NCBI GenBank assembly: GCA_036744635.1
Contig: DAIOHQ010000002.1
Span: forward strand, 1-62,837
Direction: 5' to 3'
DNA length: 62,837 nucleotides
Source: DAIOHQ01 sp036744635
GTDB taxonomy: Bacteria > Planctomycetota > Phycisphaerae > Tepidisphaerales > Tepidisphaeraceae
Shown: piece by piece, positions 1 through 8,421 of the stretch
Layout: every line of letters begins with the position of its first letter
Position numbering within the stretch: the first letter of the stretch is position 1
Notes under the pieces: model-generated
Databases searched by the model: none
Told to the model about the DNA's origin: nothing
Seen by the model: only the letters and a program-made list of their open reading frames with translations
Program-made: the position numbers and the translations under genes

Positions 1-69
1 TGCGTCGCTACGCGGCACAGGTCTCGGAGTACCGCGACCTGTGGCACCCAGAAATATTAAACTGACCCA
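1..69. repeat. Partial copy of the GGGTCAGTTT palindromic repeat
   Basis: These 69 bases match 38024-38092 with three mismatches. The copy is cut by the window edge, so only the right half of the palindrome (GACCTGTGGCACCC then AAACTGACCCA) is present. It lies about 40 bases beyond the stop codon of the leftward SDR gene. The full copy at 37973-38092 lies in the same position after the rsgA stop. Confidence 0.85.
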
Positions 70-110
70 TTGCCCAATTACCGGTCATCGCGCCCGCGCG
101 ACGGCGCCAA

Positions 111-896
111 TCAGAAATCGCGGATGTAGCCGGCGGTCCAGCCACCGTCCACGGCGAGGACCTGGCCGGTGATGTAGGCGCTTTCGGGGGCGGCGAGGAA
201 GAGGGCGGCATTGGCGATGTCCTGGACGTCACCTGGATGGCCGAGGGGAATGTGGGCCAGCAGGGCGGCAGCGCCATCGCGAAACTGGGGGTCTTTGCCG
301 TAGAACAAGTCTTTGGTCGCGTCGGTCAGTATCGATCCCGGAGCGATAGCATTGCAGAGGATTCCGAAGGCGCCCAGCTCGATGGCGGTGGACTGGGTGA
401 GGCTGACGACGCCCGCCTTGGCGGCGTTGAAGCCGCATTGCAGCCGCGCGGCCACCAGTCCGAGCACCGAAGAGATGTTGATGATGCGCCCCGATTTCCG
501 CGCCTTCATGACCCGCGCCGCCGCCTGGGTGCAGGCGAAGACGCCGGAGAGGTCGACGGCGAGCATCCGGTCCCAATCGGCCTGCGGATATTCATCGACG
601 GTGACGCGGTTGCGCGAATTGGCGCCGGCATTGTTGACGAGCAGATCCAGGCGATTGTGCTCAGAGGCGATGCGAGCGATCACCTCGTGTACCCGCGGCG
701 TGTCAGTGATGTCCAGGGCGACGGCGCTGCAGCCGGGGAAGCTGGAAGCGGCGGTGCGGGCGCCGTCAATGTTCACATCGGCGTAGATCACGCGCGCACC
801 GTTGCGGGCGAGGGTGTCGGCGATCGCCTTGCCGATGTTGGCCGCGGCGCCGGTGACCAAGGCTATCTGATTCGACAAATCCACCCGCATACGCAT
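111..896 (-). CDS. SDR-family protein with catalytic Tyr replaced by Phe
   Basis: A 261-residue short-chain dehydrogenase/reductase. The nucleotide-binding turn TGAAANIGKAIA is near the N-terminus, followed by NNAG and the active-site serine in NISS. The usual YxxxK reads FNAAK: the Tyr position (residue 156, codon TTC at 429-431) is Phe, with the Lys intact. Family members normally reduce or oxidise alcohols or ketones with NAD(P)H; the loss of the Tyr hydroxyl suggests weak, altered or no redox activity. The start is the ATG at 896, preceded by CAGGAG; an upstream in-frame extension overlaps the previous gene and lacks family similarity. It is the last gene of a three-gene leftward operon, 16 bases after the fused 2-oxoacid dehydrogenase. 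Confidence 0.9.
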   Translation of the reverse strand: MRMRVDLSNQIALVTGAAANIGKAIADTLARNGARVIYADVNIDGARTAASSFPGCSAVALDITDTPRVHEVIARIASEHNRLDLLVNNAGANSRNRVTVDEYPQADWDRMLAVDLSGVFACTQAAARVMKARKSGRIINISSVLGLVAARLQCGFNAAKAGVVSLTQSTAIELGAFGILCNAIAPGSILTDATKDLFYGKDPQFRDGAAALLAHIPLGHPGDVQDIANAALFLAAPESAYITGQVLAVDGGWTAGYIRDF

Positions 897-912
897 CTCC
901 TGCCAGGAAAAT

Positions 913-3369
913 CTATGGCCGTATCGTTCCAAGCCTCGCTCCGAAGGCGATCGTCTCGCCGTCGTGGGCGAGTATCTCAATTAGGATTCCATCGGCCGGC
1001 GCCTCGAGTTCCATAACCGCCTTGTCGGTTTCCACCTCGACGATCCCCTCCCCGCTGCGCACTGAGTCGCCCACGTTCTTGAGCCAGCGCAGGAGTTTGG
1101 CCTCGGAGATGGTCAAATCGCCGTGCGGCATGGTCAGGGGGATGCCGTCGGCACTGGCGGCGGCGAGGACCGGGCCTGAAGCGACCGGCCGGCCGGCGGG
1201 TGTGCCCACGGGGATTGGATCGGGCACGACCGCCTTGAGCTGCGCCTGTTGCGCCGCCGCCGGTATCGCCTGCGCTGCGGGTGTCGCCCGTGCTCCGACG
1301 CGCGGACGCCTGGGCGCGGGGGCTATCCCACCGATGACCGCCTTGGCCGCATGCACGATCTTGTCAACCGTCACCACCGCCGACTTCTCGAGCACGGGGC
1401 TGTAGGGATAGGAGACGGACTCGGTATGCAGCCGACCGACAGGGGCGTCGAGCTCGTCGAAGGCCAGTTCCATCGCGACCGCGGCGATCTCTGCGCCCAC
1501 ACCGCACATGGCATAGCCTTCATCCACCACCAGCAATCGGTGGGTCTTGGCGACGCTGGCGACAATAGTGTCGACATCGAGCGGCACGATCGTGCGCAAG
1601 TCAATAATTTCGCAGCTTACCCCTTGCGACTCAAGAAGCGATGCCGCCTCGAGGCAGCGGTGCAGCAGCAGCCCGCCGGAGACCAGCGTGATATCGCGGC
1701 CGGGGCGCACCACACGGGCGACGCCGAAGGGGACGAGGTGTTCGCCGGTGGGTACCGGTCCCTTGCTTGAGAACAGGGACTTGTGCTCGAGCATGATAAC
1801 CGGATCGCCGGCGCGGAGGGCGGTCTTCATCATGCCTTTGGCGTCGGCGGGGATGGAGGGGAGCGCGACGATCAGCCCCGGCACATGGGCCCAGATGGGG
1901 TGATAGGTGTCACTGTGGTGCGGACCGGCGCTTTTCACTTCGCCGCTGCCGGCGCGCACGACCATCGGCACCGACATGCGGCCGTTGCTGGTGTAGCGGA
2001 TCTTGGCGGCCTGGTGGATGATCTGGCTGGCGGCCTCGAGGAGGAAATCGGCGAACATCAGGTCGGCGATGGCGCGGCAACCGGTTGCGCTGGCGCCGAC
2101 GGCGGCGCCGGTGAAACCAAGTTCGGCGATGGGGGTGTCGATGACGCGCTGACCGCCGAATTCCTGCCAGAGGTTCTTGGTGTGCGCGAAGCTGCCGCCG
2201 CGTTCGCCGGTGCCTTCGCCGAAGAGGATGATGTTCGGGTCGCGGCGCATCTCTTCAGCGATGCCATCGCGAACCGCCTCCAGCCAGCCTTTTTCCTCCA
2301 CCCCCCCGCGCTTCTGGTCGGCCGGCGGCGCATGGCGCAGGGCGTCGGGCGGGTTGATCGGGTCGGAGAAGACGTGGGCGTAGAGGGTCGCGGGATCGGG
2401 CTCGGTGGAAGCTTCGGCAAAGGCAATGGCATCCTGCACGAGAGCCTCGACGCGCTCGTCGATCTCTTGGAGCGCCCCGGCGGAGATGACCTTCGACTGC
2501 TCGAGGAGCCGGGCGCGAAACGCCGCGATGGGGTCGCGTTTCTTCCACTGCTCGACTTCCTCGCGGCTGCGATAGGCGCCGAAAACGGGATCGCCTTCGT
2601 GGTGGCCGACGACGCGATAGGTGCGGGACTCGATGAGGGTGGGTCCTTCGCCGGCGCGGGCGCGGCGCACGGCCTCGCCGGCGGCGCGATACATGGCCAT
2701 CAGGTCATTGCCGTCGACGGCGATTCCGGGCAGGCCATAGGCGCTGGCTTTGGAGGCGACGGAGGTGTTCCGTGTCGTCATGCTGAAAGGGGTGGCGGTG
2801 GCGTAGAGGTTGTTTTCGCAGACGAAGACGATGGGAGCATCCTGGGCGGTGGCGAAGTTGACCGACTCGTGGAACGCTCCGTGATTGACGGCACCGTCAC
2901 CGAAAAAGGCAACGGCCACCTGGCCGCTCTTGCGCACGGTTGCGCCAATGGCGGCGCCGACCGCCGATGGAATGCCGCCGCCGACGAGGCCGTTGGTTCC
3001 GAAGAGCCCGTGGGCGGGATCGTAGAGGTGCATACTGCCGCCGCGGCCACCGCAGCAGCCGGTCGCCTTGGCGTAAAGCTCGGCCATCAGCTCGCGCGGC
3101 GGGAGGCCCTTGGCCAGGGCGTGGCCGTGCCCGCGATGGGTGGAGGTGATCCAGTCATCGGTCTTGAGATGGGCGCAGACGCCGACGGCAGTGGCCTCCT
3201 GGCCTATGTACAGGTGCAGAAAACCGGGCAGCTTGCCGGCGCGGTTCAAGGCTTGCGCATTCAACTCGAAACGGCGCAGCAGCACCATCTGCTCGTAGAG
3301 CCGCAGCAAAAGCTCGGGCGGCATGGCCTCCATCTCCTCCGATGCTCGATCTACCGTCATCGCGCTCAT
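913..3369 (-). CDS. Single-chain 2-oxoacid dehydrogenase E1 (alpha-beta fusion) with C-terminal lipoyl domain
   Basis: About 818 residues with three parts. Residues ~20-340 form an E1-alpha thiamine-diphosphate domain (GDGAVNHGAFHE...ENN, the TPP/Mg motif, near residue 160). Residues ~360-690 form the E1-beta/transketolase pyrimidine domain (ILFGEGTGERGG, TPIAELGFTGAAVG). After an Ala/Pro-rich linker, the last ~80 residues are a biotinyl/lipoyl domain with the ETDKAVMELEAP lipoylation loop. Such E1 enzymes decarboxylate pyruvate, acetoin or branched 2-oxoacids and pass the acyl group to lipoyl-Lys. No E2 acyltransferase or E3 flavoprotein lies nearby. An ATG at 3381 is also in frame, but its GGAGGAG bases are better read as the ribosome-binding site for the ATG at 3369. 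The gene sits between a 2-hydroxyacid dehydrogenase and an SDR gene with gaps under 30 bases. Confidence 0.92.
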   Translation of the reverse strand: MSAMTVDRASEEMEAMPPELLLRLYEQMVLLRRFELNAQALNRAGKLPGFLHLYIGQEATAVGVCAHLKTDDWITSTHRGHGHALAKGLPPRELMAELYAKATGCCGGRGGSMHLYDPAHGLFGTNGLVGGGIPSAVGAAIGATVRKSGQVAVAFFGDGAVNHGAFHESVNFATAQDAPIVFVCENNLYATATPFSMTTRNTSVASKASAYGLPGIAVDGNDLMAMYRAAGEAVRRARAGEGPTLIESRTYRVVGHHEGDPVFGAYRSREEVEQWKKRDPIAAFRARLLEQSKVISAGALQEIDERVEALVQDAIAFAEASTEPDPATLYAHVFSDPINPPDALRHAPPADQKRGGVEEKGWLEAVRDGIAEEMRRDPNIILFGEGTGERGGSFAHTKNLWQEFGGQRVIDTPIAELGFTGAAVGASATGCRAIADLMFADFLLEAASQIIHQAAKIRYTSNGRMSVPMVVRAGSGEVKSAGPHHSDTYHPIWAHVPGLIVALPSIPADAKGMMKTALRAGDPVIMLEHKSLFSSKGPVPTGEHLVPFGVARVVRPGRDITLVSGGLLLHRCLEAASLLESQGVSCEIIDLRTIVPLDVDTIVASVAKTHRLLVVDEGYAMCGVGAEIAAVAMELAFDELDAPVGRLHTESVSYPYSPVLEKSAVVTVDKIVHAAKAVIGGIAPAPRRPRVGARATPAAQAIPAAAQQAQLKAVVPDPIPVGTPAGRPVASGPVLAAASADGIPLTMPHGDLTISEAKLLRWLKNVGDSVRSGEGIVEVETDKAVMELEAPADGILIEILAHDGETIAFGARLGTIRP

Positions 3370-3396
3370 CAGCTCCTCCATGGTTCATCGAAAAAG

Positions 3397-4407
3397 TCAT
3401 ACCCGCCCATTGGATGGGCGTGGGACCCGCCGCGCCTCGCTGACTCCGTTGACGATATTGGCCGGCTTCTCTCCGCGGATCGCCTGAAGCGCGATCGTCG
3501 CGGCGGTTTCGCGCATGAGCCGCACCGCTTTGGTGCTTACCGAGGCCACGTGGGCGGACAGGATGACGTTGGGCATCTTGAGCAGCGGACTGTCCGCCGG
3601 GATCGGCTCGGGCGCGAAAACATCGAGCCCGGCGGCGCCGATCTGGCCGTTGGACAGCGCTTCGGTTAAGGCGGTGGAGTCCACAAGATCGCCGCGCGCC
3701 ACGTTAATCAGGGTGACGCCTCTTTTCATTCGGGCAATGCTTTGGCGATTAATCAGGCCGCGCGTCTTTGGGTTGGAGGGGCAGTGAAGCGTAATCAAAT
3801 CGCTTTCGGAGAAGATGGTTTCAAGCGTTGCCGGGGTGCATCCTTCGGCGGAAATCTGCTCCGCCGGCACGACGGGATCGAACACCAGCACGTTGGCGCC
3901 GAACGCGCGCAGCCGACGGCACACCTCGCGACCGATGCGGCCGAAGCCGACGACGCCGGTCGTCATGTCGCGCAGAGCACGCATGGTGTCGATGGGCACG
4001 GCCAAGGCCCACCCCCCCCGCGTGCCGCCCGCGCCGGAACGGATGAGGTTGGAATTTTGCACCACGGCGCGGGTGATCGCGAGGATCAGTGCCAGCGTGT
4101 GATCGGCCACCTCGCCGATGCAATAGTCAGGAATATTGCAAACGGGGATGCCATTGGCGCGGGCGGCGTCGAGGTCGACATTATCCACTCCGATTCCATA
4201 GCGCACGATCGCACGCGCCTTGCTCATGGCGACGATCACCGCGGCATCCACGCGGGCAAATTGAGTGAGTACGCAGTCGGCATCGCGCACCAACTCAATC
4301 AGGTCGTGCGTGGCGCCGCCGCGATGCCTGATGAGCTCAACGTCGGCAAGAATCTGTTCTTCCACATCGAGCTTCTCAAACGTCAGGTCGGTGATCACAA
4401 CCTTCAT
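3397..4407 (-). CDS. D-isomer-specific 2-hydroxyacid dehydrogenase
   Basis: A 336-residue NAD-dependent dehydrogenase of the D-lactate/phosphoglycerate/C-terminal-binding-protein group. The Rossmann motif GFGRIGREV is present, as are the catalytic Arg (NVARGDLVD), the catalytic Glu region (FAPEPIP) and the His (SAHVAS). It would interconvert a 2-hydroxyacid and a 2-oxoacid. The ATG at 4407 has AGGAG six bases upstream and begins the conserved KVVITD strand. It is the first gene of the leftward operon, 27 bases before the E1-lipoyl gene. One reading is that it supplies a 2-oxoacid to that enzyme; this is inferred from order only. It is divergent from the hydrolase gene at 4658 across ~250 bases that should hold both promoters. 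Confidence 0.92.
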   Translation of the reverse strand: MKVVITDLTFEKLDVEEQILADVELIRHRGGATHDLIELVRDADCVLTQFARVDAAVIVAMSKARAIVRYGIGVDNVDLDAARANGIPVCNIPDYCIGEVADHTLALILAITRAVVQNSNLIRSGAGGTRGGWALAVPIDTMRALRDMTTGVVGFGRIGREVCRRLRAFGANVLVFDPVVPAEQISAEGCTPATLETIFSESDLITLHCPSNPKTRGLINRQSIARMKRGVTLINVARGDLVDSTALTEALSNGQIGAAGLDVFAPEPIPADSPLLKMPNVILSAHVASVSTKAVRLMRETAATIALQAIRGEKPANIVNGVSEARRVPRPSNGRV

Positions 4408-4657
4408 GTTGCTCCTGGGCGGGAACTTCTGCAGGGTCCCCGGTGCGATCAATGCGGATGGCGAGAACGAGAATATTGCGGGCGCGATACCGGCGCATTG
4501 AACTCGCCTGTACCATATCAGAAGTCCATCTCAGTGAACAAGCGCGAGCGCCAGGAGATGGGCTTCGATTCGGAAGATCCGCACCGCATTCGCCGGCGCT
4601 TTGGGCAGGGATATCGCGCCCAGCCGATGCGGCGGAGTTTTTTGTCCAGGAAACAAG

Positions 4658-6742
4658 ATGGAATCAGAGGTGGTCAAGACGAACAATTGTCGCTTCGAGA
4701 TTCTCCATGATGGGGGCAGTTTCATCGGCGTAGGGAAAATCTGGATCAGCGATATCCTCGTGCGGTCCGGCCGGCTTCCGATTCGGCCGTATACGCAGAG
4801 CTTCACAGGCGTGGCTTCTACGCGGCTGGAGTGGATTGGGATCGAGCGGTCACCGGATGAGGTACGGGTGAAGGCGCGGATGATTTTCGAGCCGCTCGAC
4901 GTGAAGCTGCTCCGCGATCACAGCATTGATCCGATTCATGACACCCACGATTGGGACAAGCCAGGAGTCGCGGGATCCGCCGAATTGGATCTGGTCTTCC
5001 GCCCGGCAACGGATGTATTCAATGGCGTGAAATTCGAAGGCTTCAGCTATCATTACGAGTACCGCAGCCAGGATGTCCCGATCTTTTACCTGATGGACCG
5101 CGCGAGCTGGGAGCTCGAGGGCGACATCAATGGCGCATCCATCTATTCACAATCGGCTTGCTCAAGTCCCGCGGTCGACATCAGCGACGACACGTTTTTC
5201 ACAACCGAAGGCGAGCTGTTTTTTCTCGACCAGGCCTCGCACTACAATCGGACGATGACGCACAATCTGCCGCGCTGGACGGATCACCAGGCCTTTGATT
5301 ATCAGCATAAAGCAGATGGCAAGACGCTGATCGGCGTCTTCGATCGCGTGGACCTGATCCGCACGGTGCTGCGTCGCGACAAAGGCAGCGCGGAGCTCAA
5401 GACGTTCGACAAGCACGTCTTCGATGAGTCACTCAGCTACTGCACGTCTTCCAAGAAGATCCTGCTCAATATCAGGCCGAAGACGAAGGTTGCCCAGCAG
5501 AACCTGTGGACCTGGATATTCGACGAGACCAGCCGCCGTGCCCGCGCTGAATTTGGCCTCAAGGAGCAGTTGCCGATTATGGTTCTGCAGCATCACTACT
5601 GGACAAACTGCACGATCGACACCTACTACAAAGACGTGGTTCCCGCCTGTGCCGCTTTGGGAATCAAGGCGATCTTCACTGAAAACTTCAAGAAATCGGA
5701 AGCCTCCGAAATCGTCCATCTGCCCAATGGCAACATGTGCGGCAGCCACGAATATGAGATGGCCGACAGCAAGGGCGGCACGAAAAAGTTCAAGGAATAC
5801 ATAGACCGCTGCCACTCTTATGGCATCAAGAACTTCATGTGGACCAACACCTACGTGTCGCTGGCCGCGAAGATCAACTGCGAGCATCGCGTGGAAGGCG
5901 GCAAAAGCTGGTTCATGGCGATGGAGGACACGCGCACGAAATTTGCCGGCGCCTACACCTGCGTCTCCAGCAACATCAACTTCAAGAATCCCGACGCCCG
6001 CCGCTACTGGATCGACGCGCACAAGAAGATCGTCGATGAAACCGGTCTCGACGGCTTCTTTGTCGACAGCCATTACAATCTGTTTTTCATGCCGGTCGAC
6101 TATCAGACCGGACATCCGCGCACAGTCTGGCGCGAGTCGCTGGCGGTGATGAAGGAACTGCAGGACCATGGGGTGGAATGGTCGGTGGAATCCTTCGGCC
6201 CGTTTGGCCTTAGCATTCACGGCCACTCCGACGCCTATGACCTCAGCCGCATCTTCATCTGCTATCGTGTCGGGCTGGGCAACAACTATGTAACCGTGCC
6301 CATCCCGGGCGTGGAAACCACCAGGAACATCTCGCACGAGCCTGGCTTTCTCTTTTACACGCTGGCGCACCAGGCGCAGGCCATCCTGCCGGTGTTCATC
6401 GATGGCAAGCGCATCGACGAGGTCTATGGCGAGGAGCATCGCCGCATTCTGAAGGCGTACGATGAGCTGCTGCCGCAGATGTGTACCCGCTATCTGCAGG
6501 AAGATGGGCAGTCGGTGCTGTGGCACGATGATGCCCGGCAGCGCGCGACGCTGTGGAATTTTTCCGACCGCAGCGTGCAGTTGCCGGGGAAGGTGCGCGA
6601 TCTTGCGGCCGGAGCGGAATTGCCCGCGCGGGCGAAGGCGGAGCGCTATGCCCTCAAGGCACGCCACATTTACCAGATTGAGGGTGCGGAACTGCCCGTA
6701 ATGATATCCATGGCCTCACAACACCAAAATGACTGTGCTTAA
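4658..6742 (+). CDS. Putative glycoside hydrolase with TIM-barrel catalytic region
   Basis: A 694-residue protein without an obvious signal peptide. The N-terminal half is beta-rich. From about residue 305 it resembles the clan-D (alpha-galactosidase-like) TIM barrel: an INFKNPDARRYW segment leads into GLDGFFVDSHYNLFF (Asp ~470), and VEWSVESFGPFG (Glu ~510) follows, both plausible catalytic acids. The exact family is not recognised. The ATG at 4658 has CCAGGAA upstream; an earlier start is possible but unsupported. The last codons and the TAA are supplied by a 151-base palindromic repeat beginning at 6727, so the original C-terminus may have been replaced. Its setting beside carbohydrate-binding proteins supports a role in polysaccharide breakdown. 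Confidence 0.75.
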   Translation: MESEVVKTNNCRFEILHDGGSFIGVGKIWISDILVRSGRLPIRPYTQSFTGVASTRLEWIGIERSPDEVRVKARMIFEPLDVKLLRDHSIDPIHDTHDWDKPGVAGSAELDLVFRPATDVFNGVKFEGFSYHYEYRSQDVPIFYLMDRASWELEGDINGASIYSQSACSSPAVDISDDTFFTTEGELFFLDQASHYNRTMTHNLPRWTDHQAFDYQHKADGKTLIGVFDRVDLIRTVLRRDKGSAELKTFDKHVFDESLSYCTSSKKILLNIRPKTKVAQQNLWTWIFDETSRRARAEFGLKEQLPIMVLQHHYWTNCTIDTYYKDVVPACAALGIKAIFTENFKKSEASEIVHLPNGNMCGSHEYEMADSKGGTKKFKEYIDRCHSYGIKNFMWTNTYVSLAAKINCEHRVEGGKSWFMAMEDTRTKFAGAYTCVSSNINFKNPDARRYWIDAHKKIVDETGLDGFFVDSHYNLFFMPVDYQTGHPRTVWRESLAVMKELQDHGVEWSVESFGPFGLSIHGHSDAYDLSRIFICYRVGLGNNYVTVPIPGVETTRNISHEPGFLFYTLAHQAQAILPVFIDGKRIDEVYGEEHRRILKAYDELLPQMCTRYLQEDGQSVLWHDDARQRATLWNFSDRSVQLPGKVRDLAAGAELPARAKAERYALKARHIYQIEGAELPVMISMASQHQNDCA

Positions 6743-6877
6743 TTCCGCGCCGTCTGTCATCCTGAAGAACTCTGAAGGATTCTGGCCGCGTATGCTGATC
6801 CAGCCGGATTCTTCAGCGTACTTCAGAATGACATCAGCGCGCATTGAAGGGCGCGTAATCATGCACGGAGATATAGT
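6727..6877 (+). repeat. 151-bp palindromic repeat, copy A
   Basis: Nearly identical, in opposite orientation, to 23650-23800. The core is an inverted repeat, TGTCATCCTGAAG at 6755-6767 and CTTCAGAATGACA at 6821-6833, with a second nested stem. The flanks outside the core are also conserved between the copies. It supplies the stop codon of the preceding hydrolase gene and fills the gap to the next gene. No open frame of its own is seen, so it looks like a MITE- or REP-type non-autonomous element. Confidence 0.9.
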
Positions 6878-6908
6878 GAATGCGGCCACGCCGATGAAAG
6901 GAACTATC

Positions 6909-8339
6909 ATGCATTGCGCCAGGCTCGGACTGATCCCAATCGCTCTTTTCTCGATCTTCCTGATCTGCTGCCGAGTCGCGGCCGGGCAGCCAGTGGCCGA
7001 GCCTGCAACGCCCGCGAGCGCCCCGGCCCGCGAGGAGGCGACCGCGGTGCGCGTGTCCGATGGAACGATTCAGCTTGACGGGCGCGATGATGACTGGCTG
7101 CGGATCCCGCCGGCTGATTTCAAGCGGTGCCAGAGGCGCCCGGACCCGGGCAAACTGTGGCTGGTGCGCGATACGGATCGTGGACCCTATACCGGTCCCG
7201 CAGACTGCTCGGTCGTGCTGCACTTCGTCCACGATACCGGCAACCTTTACATCCTGGCGGATGTGCAGGACCAGTATCTGGTGAACCAGGCGGCGGAGGC
7301 CTCGGCCAATCTTGGCGACGAACTGGAATTGTTCATCGATGCCAACGCCCCGCAAGATCGCTTCGGCGATAAGTACAATGAGAACTCGCGGCAGATGATC
7401 TTCGTCGCCGGCCATGTCAACCCCAAATGGCCCGCAGCACTGATCTGGCAGAAGGAAAAAAATCCTGGAGTAAAGGCGGCCAGCCGCCTGCGGCCGTGGG
7501 GGTACACGATGGAGATTCAGATCCCCAAGGCGCTTTTTCCCTATTGGAAGGACCACCCGGAATTGGATGCCATCGGTCTGGAGGGGTTGGTCAGCGATGC
7601 CGATGCGCCTGGCCTGGACATCCACGATGCCGCGCTGAAAGGCGCTTTGTTCTTCTTCACGTACTACAACTATCACTTCCTGTCTCCGAAAAAACTCAGC
7701 CGGCTGAATCTGGAGAAGGAGCCCGTGACGTTGGCAAAGATGCCGCCCGCCGGCAAGCCGCCGGAGGCCGAATCGGCCGATGCCCTCCTGCAACTCCTCG
7801 ACAGCAACAAGCCGTGGAAAGTGCCGACGGCCGCGGTGGTGGAGAAATGGTCTCCGGAAATGCAGAAGGCGATCCTCTTTCTGCTGGCGCGCCAGCCTGA
7901 TGCCAGGATATCGGATTATCCCAGCGCTGCCGTGATCAAGGAACTCTCTGCCAGGGAAGATATGCAGTCCCACGCGGCTGCCCAGTACGCGCTGGAGGCC
8001 CTGGCCGCCCGGCACGCGATGCCGGTGGCCGACTTGTACGAGCCGTGCGGCAAGAGCGAAGATGGATCACTGGTGCTGACCTACGCCTGGTGCTGCGGCG
8101 CCAACGGGGATGCGGCCGCCGCGACCCCCAGGCTGACAGAACTGCTCGGGCACAAGATCGTTCGTGTGCGCATGATGGCGGCGCTGGCGCTGGGAATGCT
8201 CAAGGACAAGGCCGCCGTCGAACCCCTGAAGAAGCTCGCCGAGCAGGACCCCGTCGAGGACGTCAGGAAGCAGGCTACCGACTCGATGAAAAAACTGGGC
8301 GTGGCATCTGACGAGAACCCAGCCAATCCTGTAAAGTGA
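6909..8339 (+). CDS. Secreted CBM9-like sugar-binding protein with C-terminal HEAT-like repeats
   Basis: About 476 residues. A signal peptide (LGLIPIALFSIFLICC) is followed by a domain like carbohydrate-binding module family 9: DGTIQLDGRDDDW, then a NLGDELELFID strand, typical of that fold. The last ~110 residues contain HEAT-like helical repeats (VRMMAALALGMLKDKAAVEPLKKLA). The ATG at 6909 has AAAGGA six bases upstream; the ATG at 6894 is less well placed. A Cys pair inside the hydrophobic segment (ICCR) could make it a lipoprotein, but the lipobox is weak. A similar C-terminal binding domain is found in the next gene, 82 bases away, suggesting the two act on the same ligand in the periplasm or at the surface. 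Confidence 0.82.
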   Translation: MHCARLGLIPIALFSIFLICCRVAAGQPVAEPATPASAPAREEATAVRVSDGTIQLDGRDDDWLRIPPADFKRCQRRPDPGKLWLVRDTDRGPYTGPADCSVVLHFVHDTGNLYILADVQDQYLVNQAAEASANLGDELELFIDANAPQDRFGDKYNENSRQMIFVAGHVNPKWPAALIWQKEKNPGVKAASRLRPWGYTMEIQIPKALFPYWKDHPELDAIGLEGLVSDADAPGLDIHDAALKGALFFFTYYNYHFLSPKKLSRLNLEKEPVTLAKMPPAGKPPEAESADALLQLLDSNKPWKVPTAAVVEKWSPEMQKAILFLLARQPDARISDYPSAAVIKELSAREDMQSHAAAQYALEALAARHAMPVADLYEPCGKSEDGSLVLTYAWCCGANGDAAAATPRLTELLGHKIVRVRMMAALALGMLKDKAAVEPLKKLAEQDPVEDVRKQATDSMKKLGVASDENPANPVK

Positions 8340-8421
8340 ATCGGTGGAGCAGGAGTTATTTCGGTTTGCTCACCTTGTGCGATCCCAAAAAGTCCCCTGA
8401 TTCCACGCAATCCTGGAGCAA

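Noticed and set aside
1783..3669. Long plus-strand open frame opposite the E1-lipoyl gene
   Set aside because: Antisense of a gene with strong conserved motifs; Gly/Ala/Asp-rich translation without domains.
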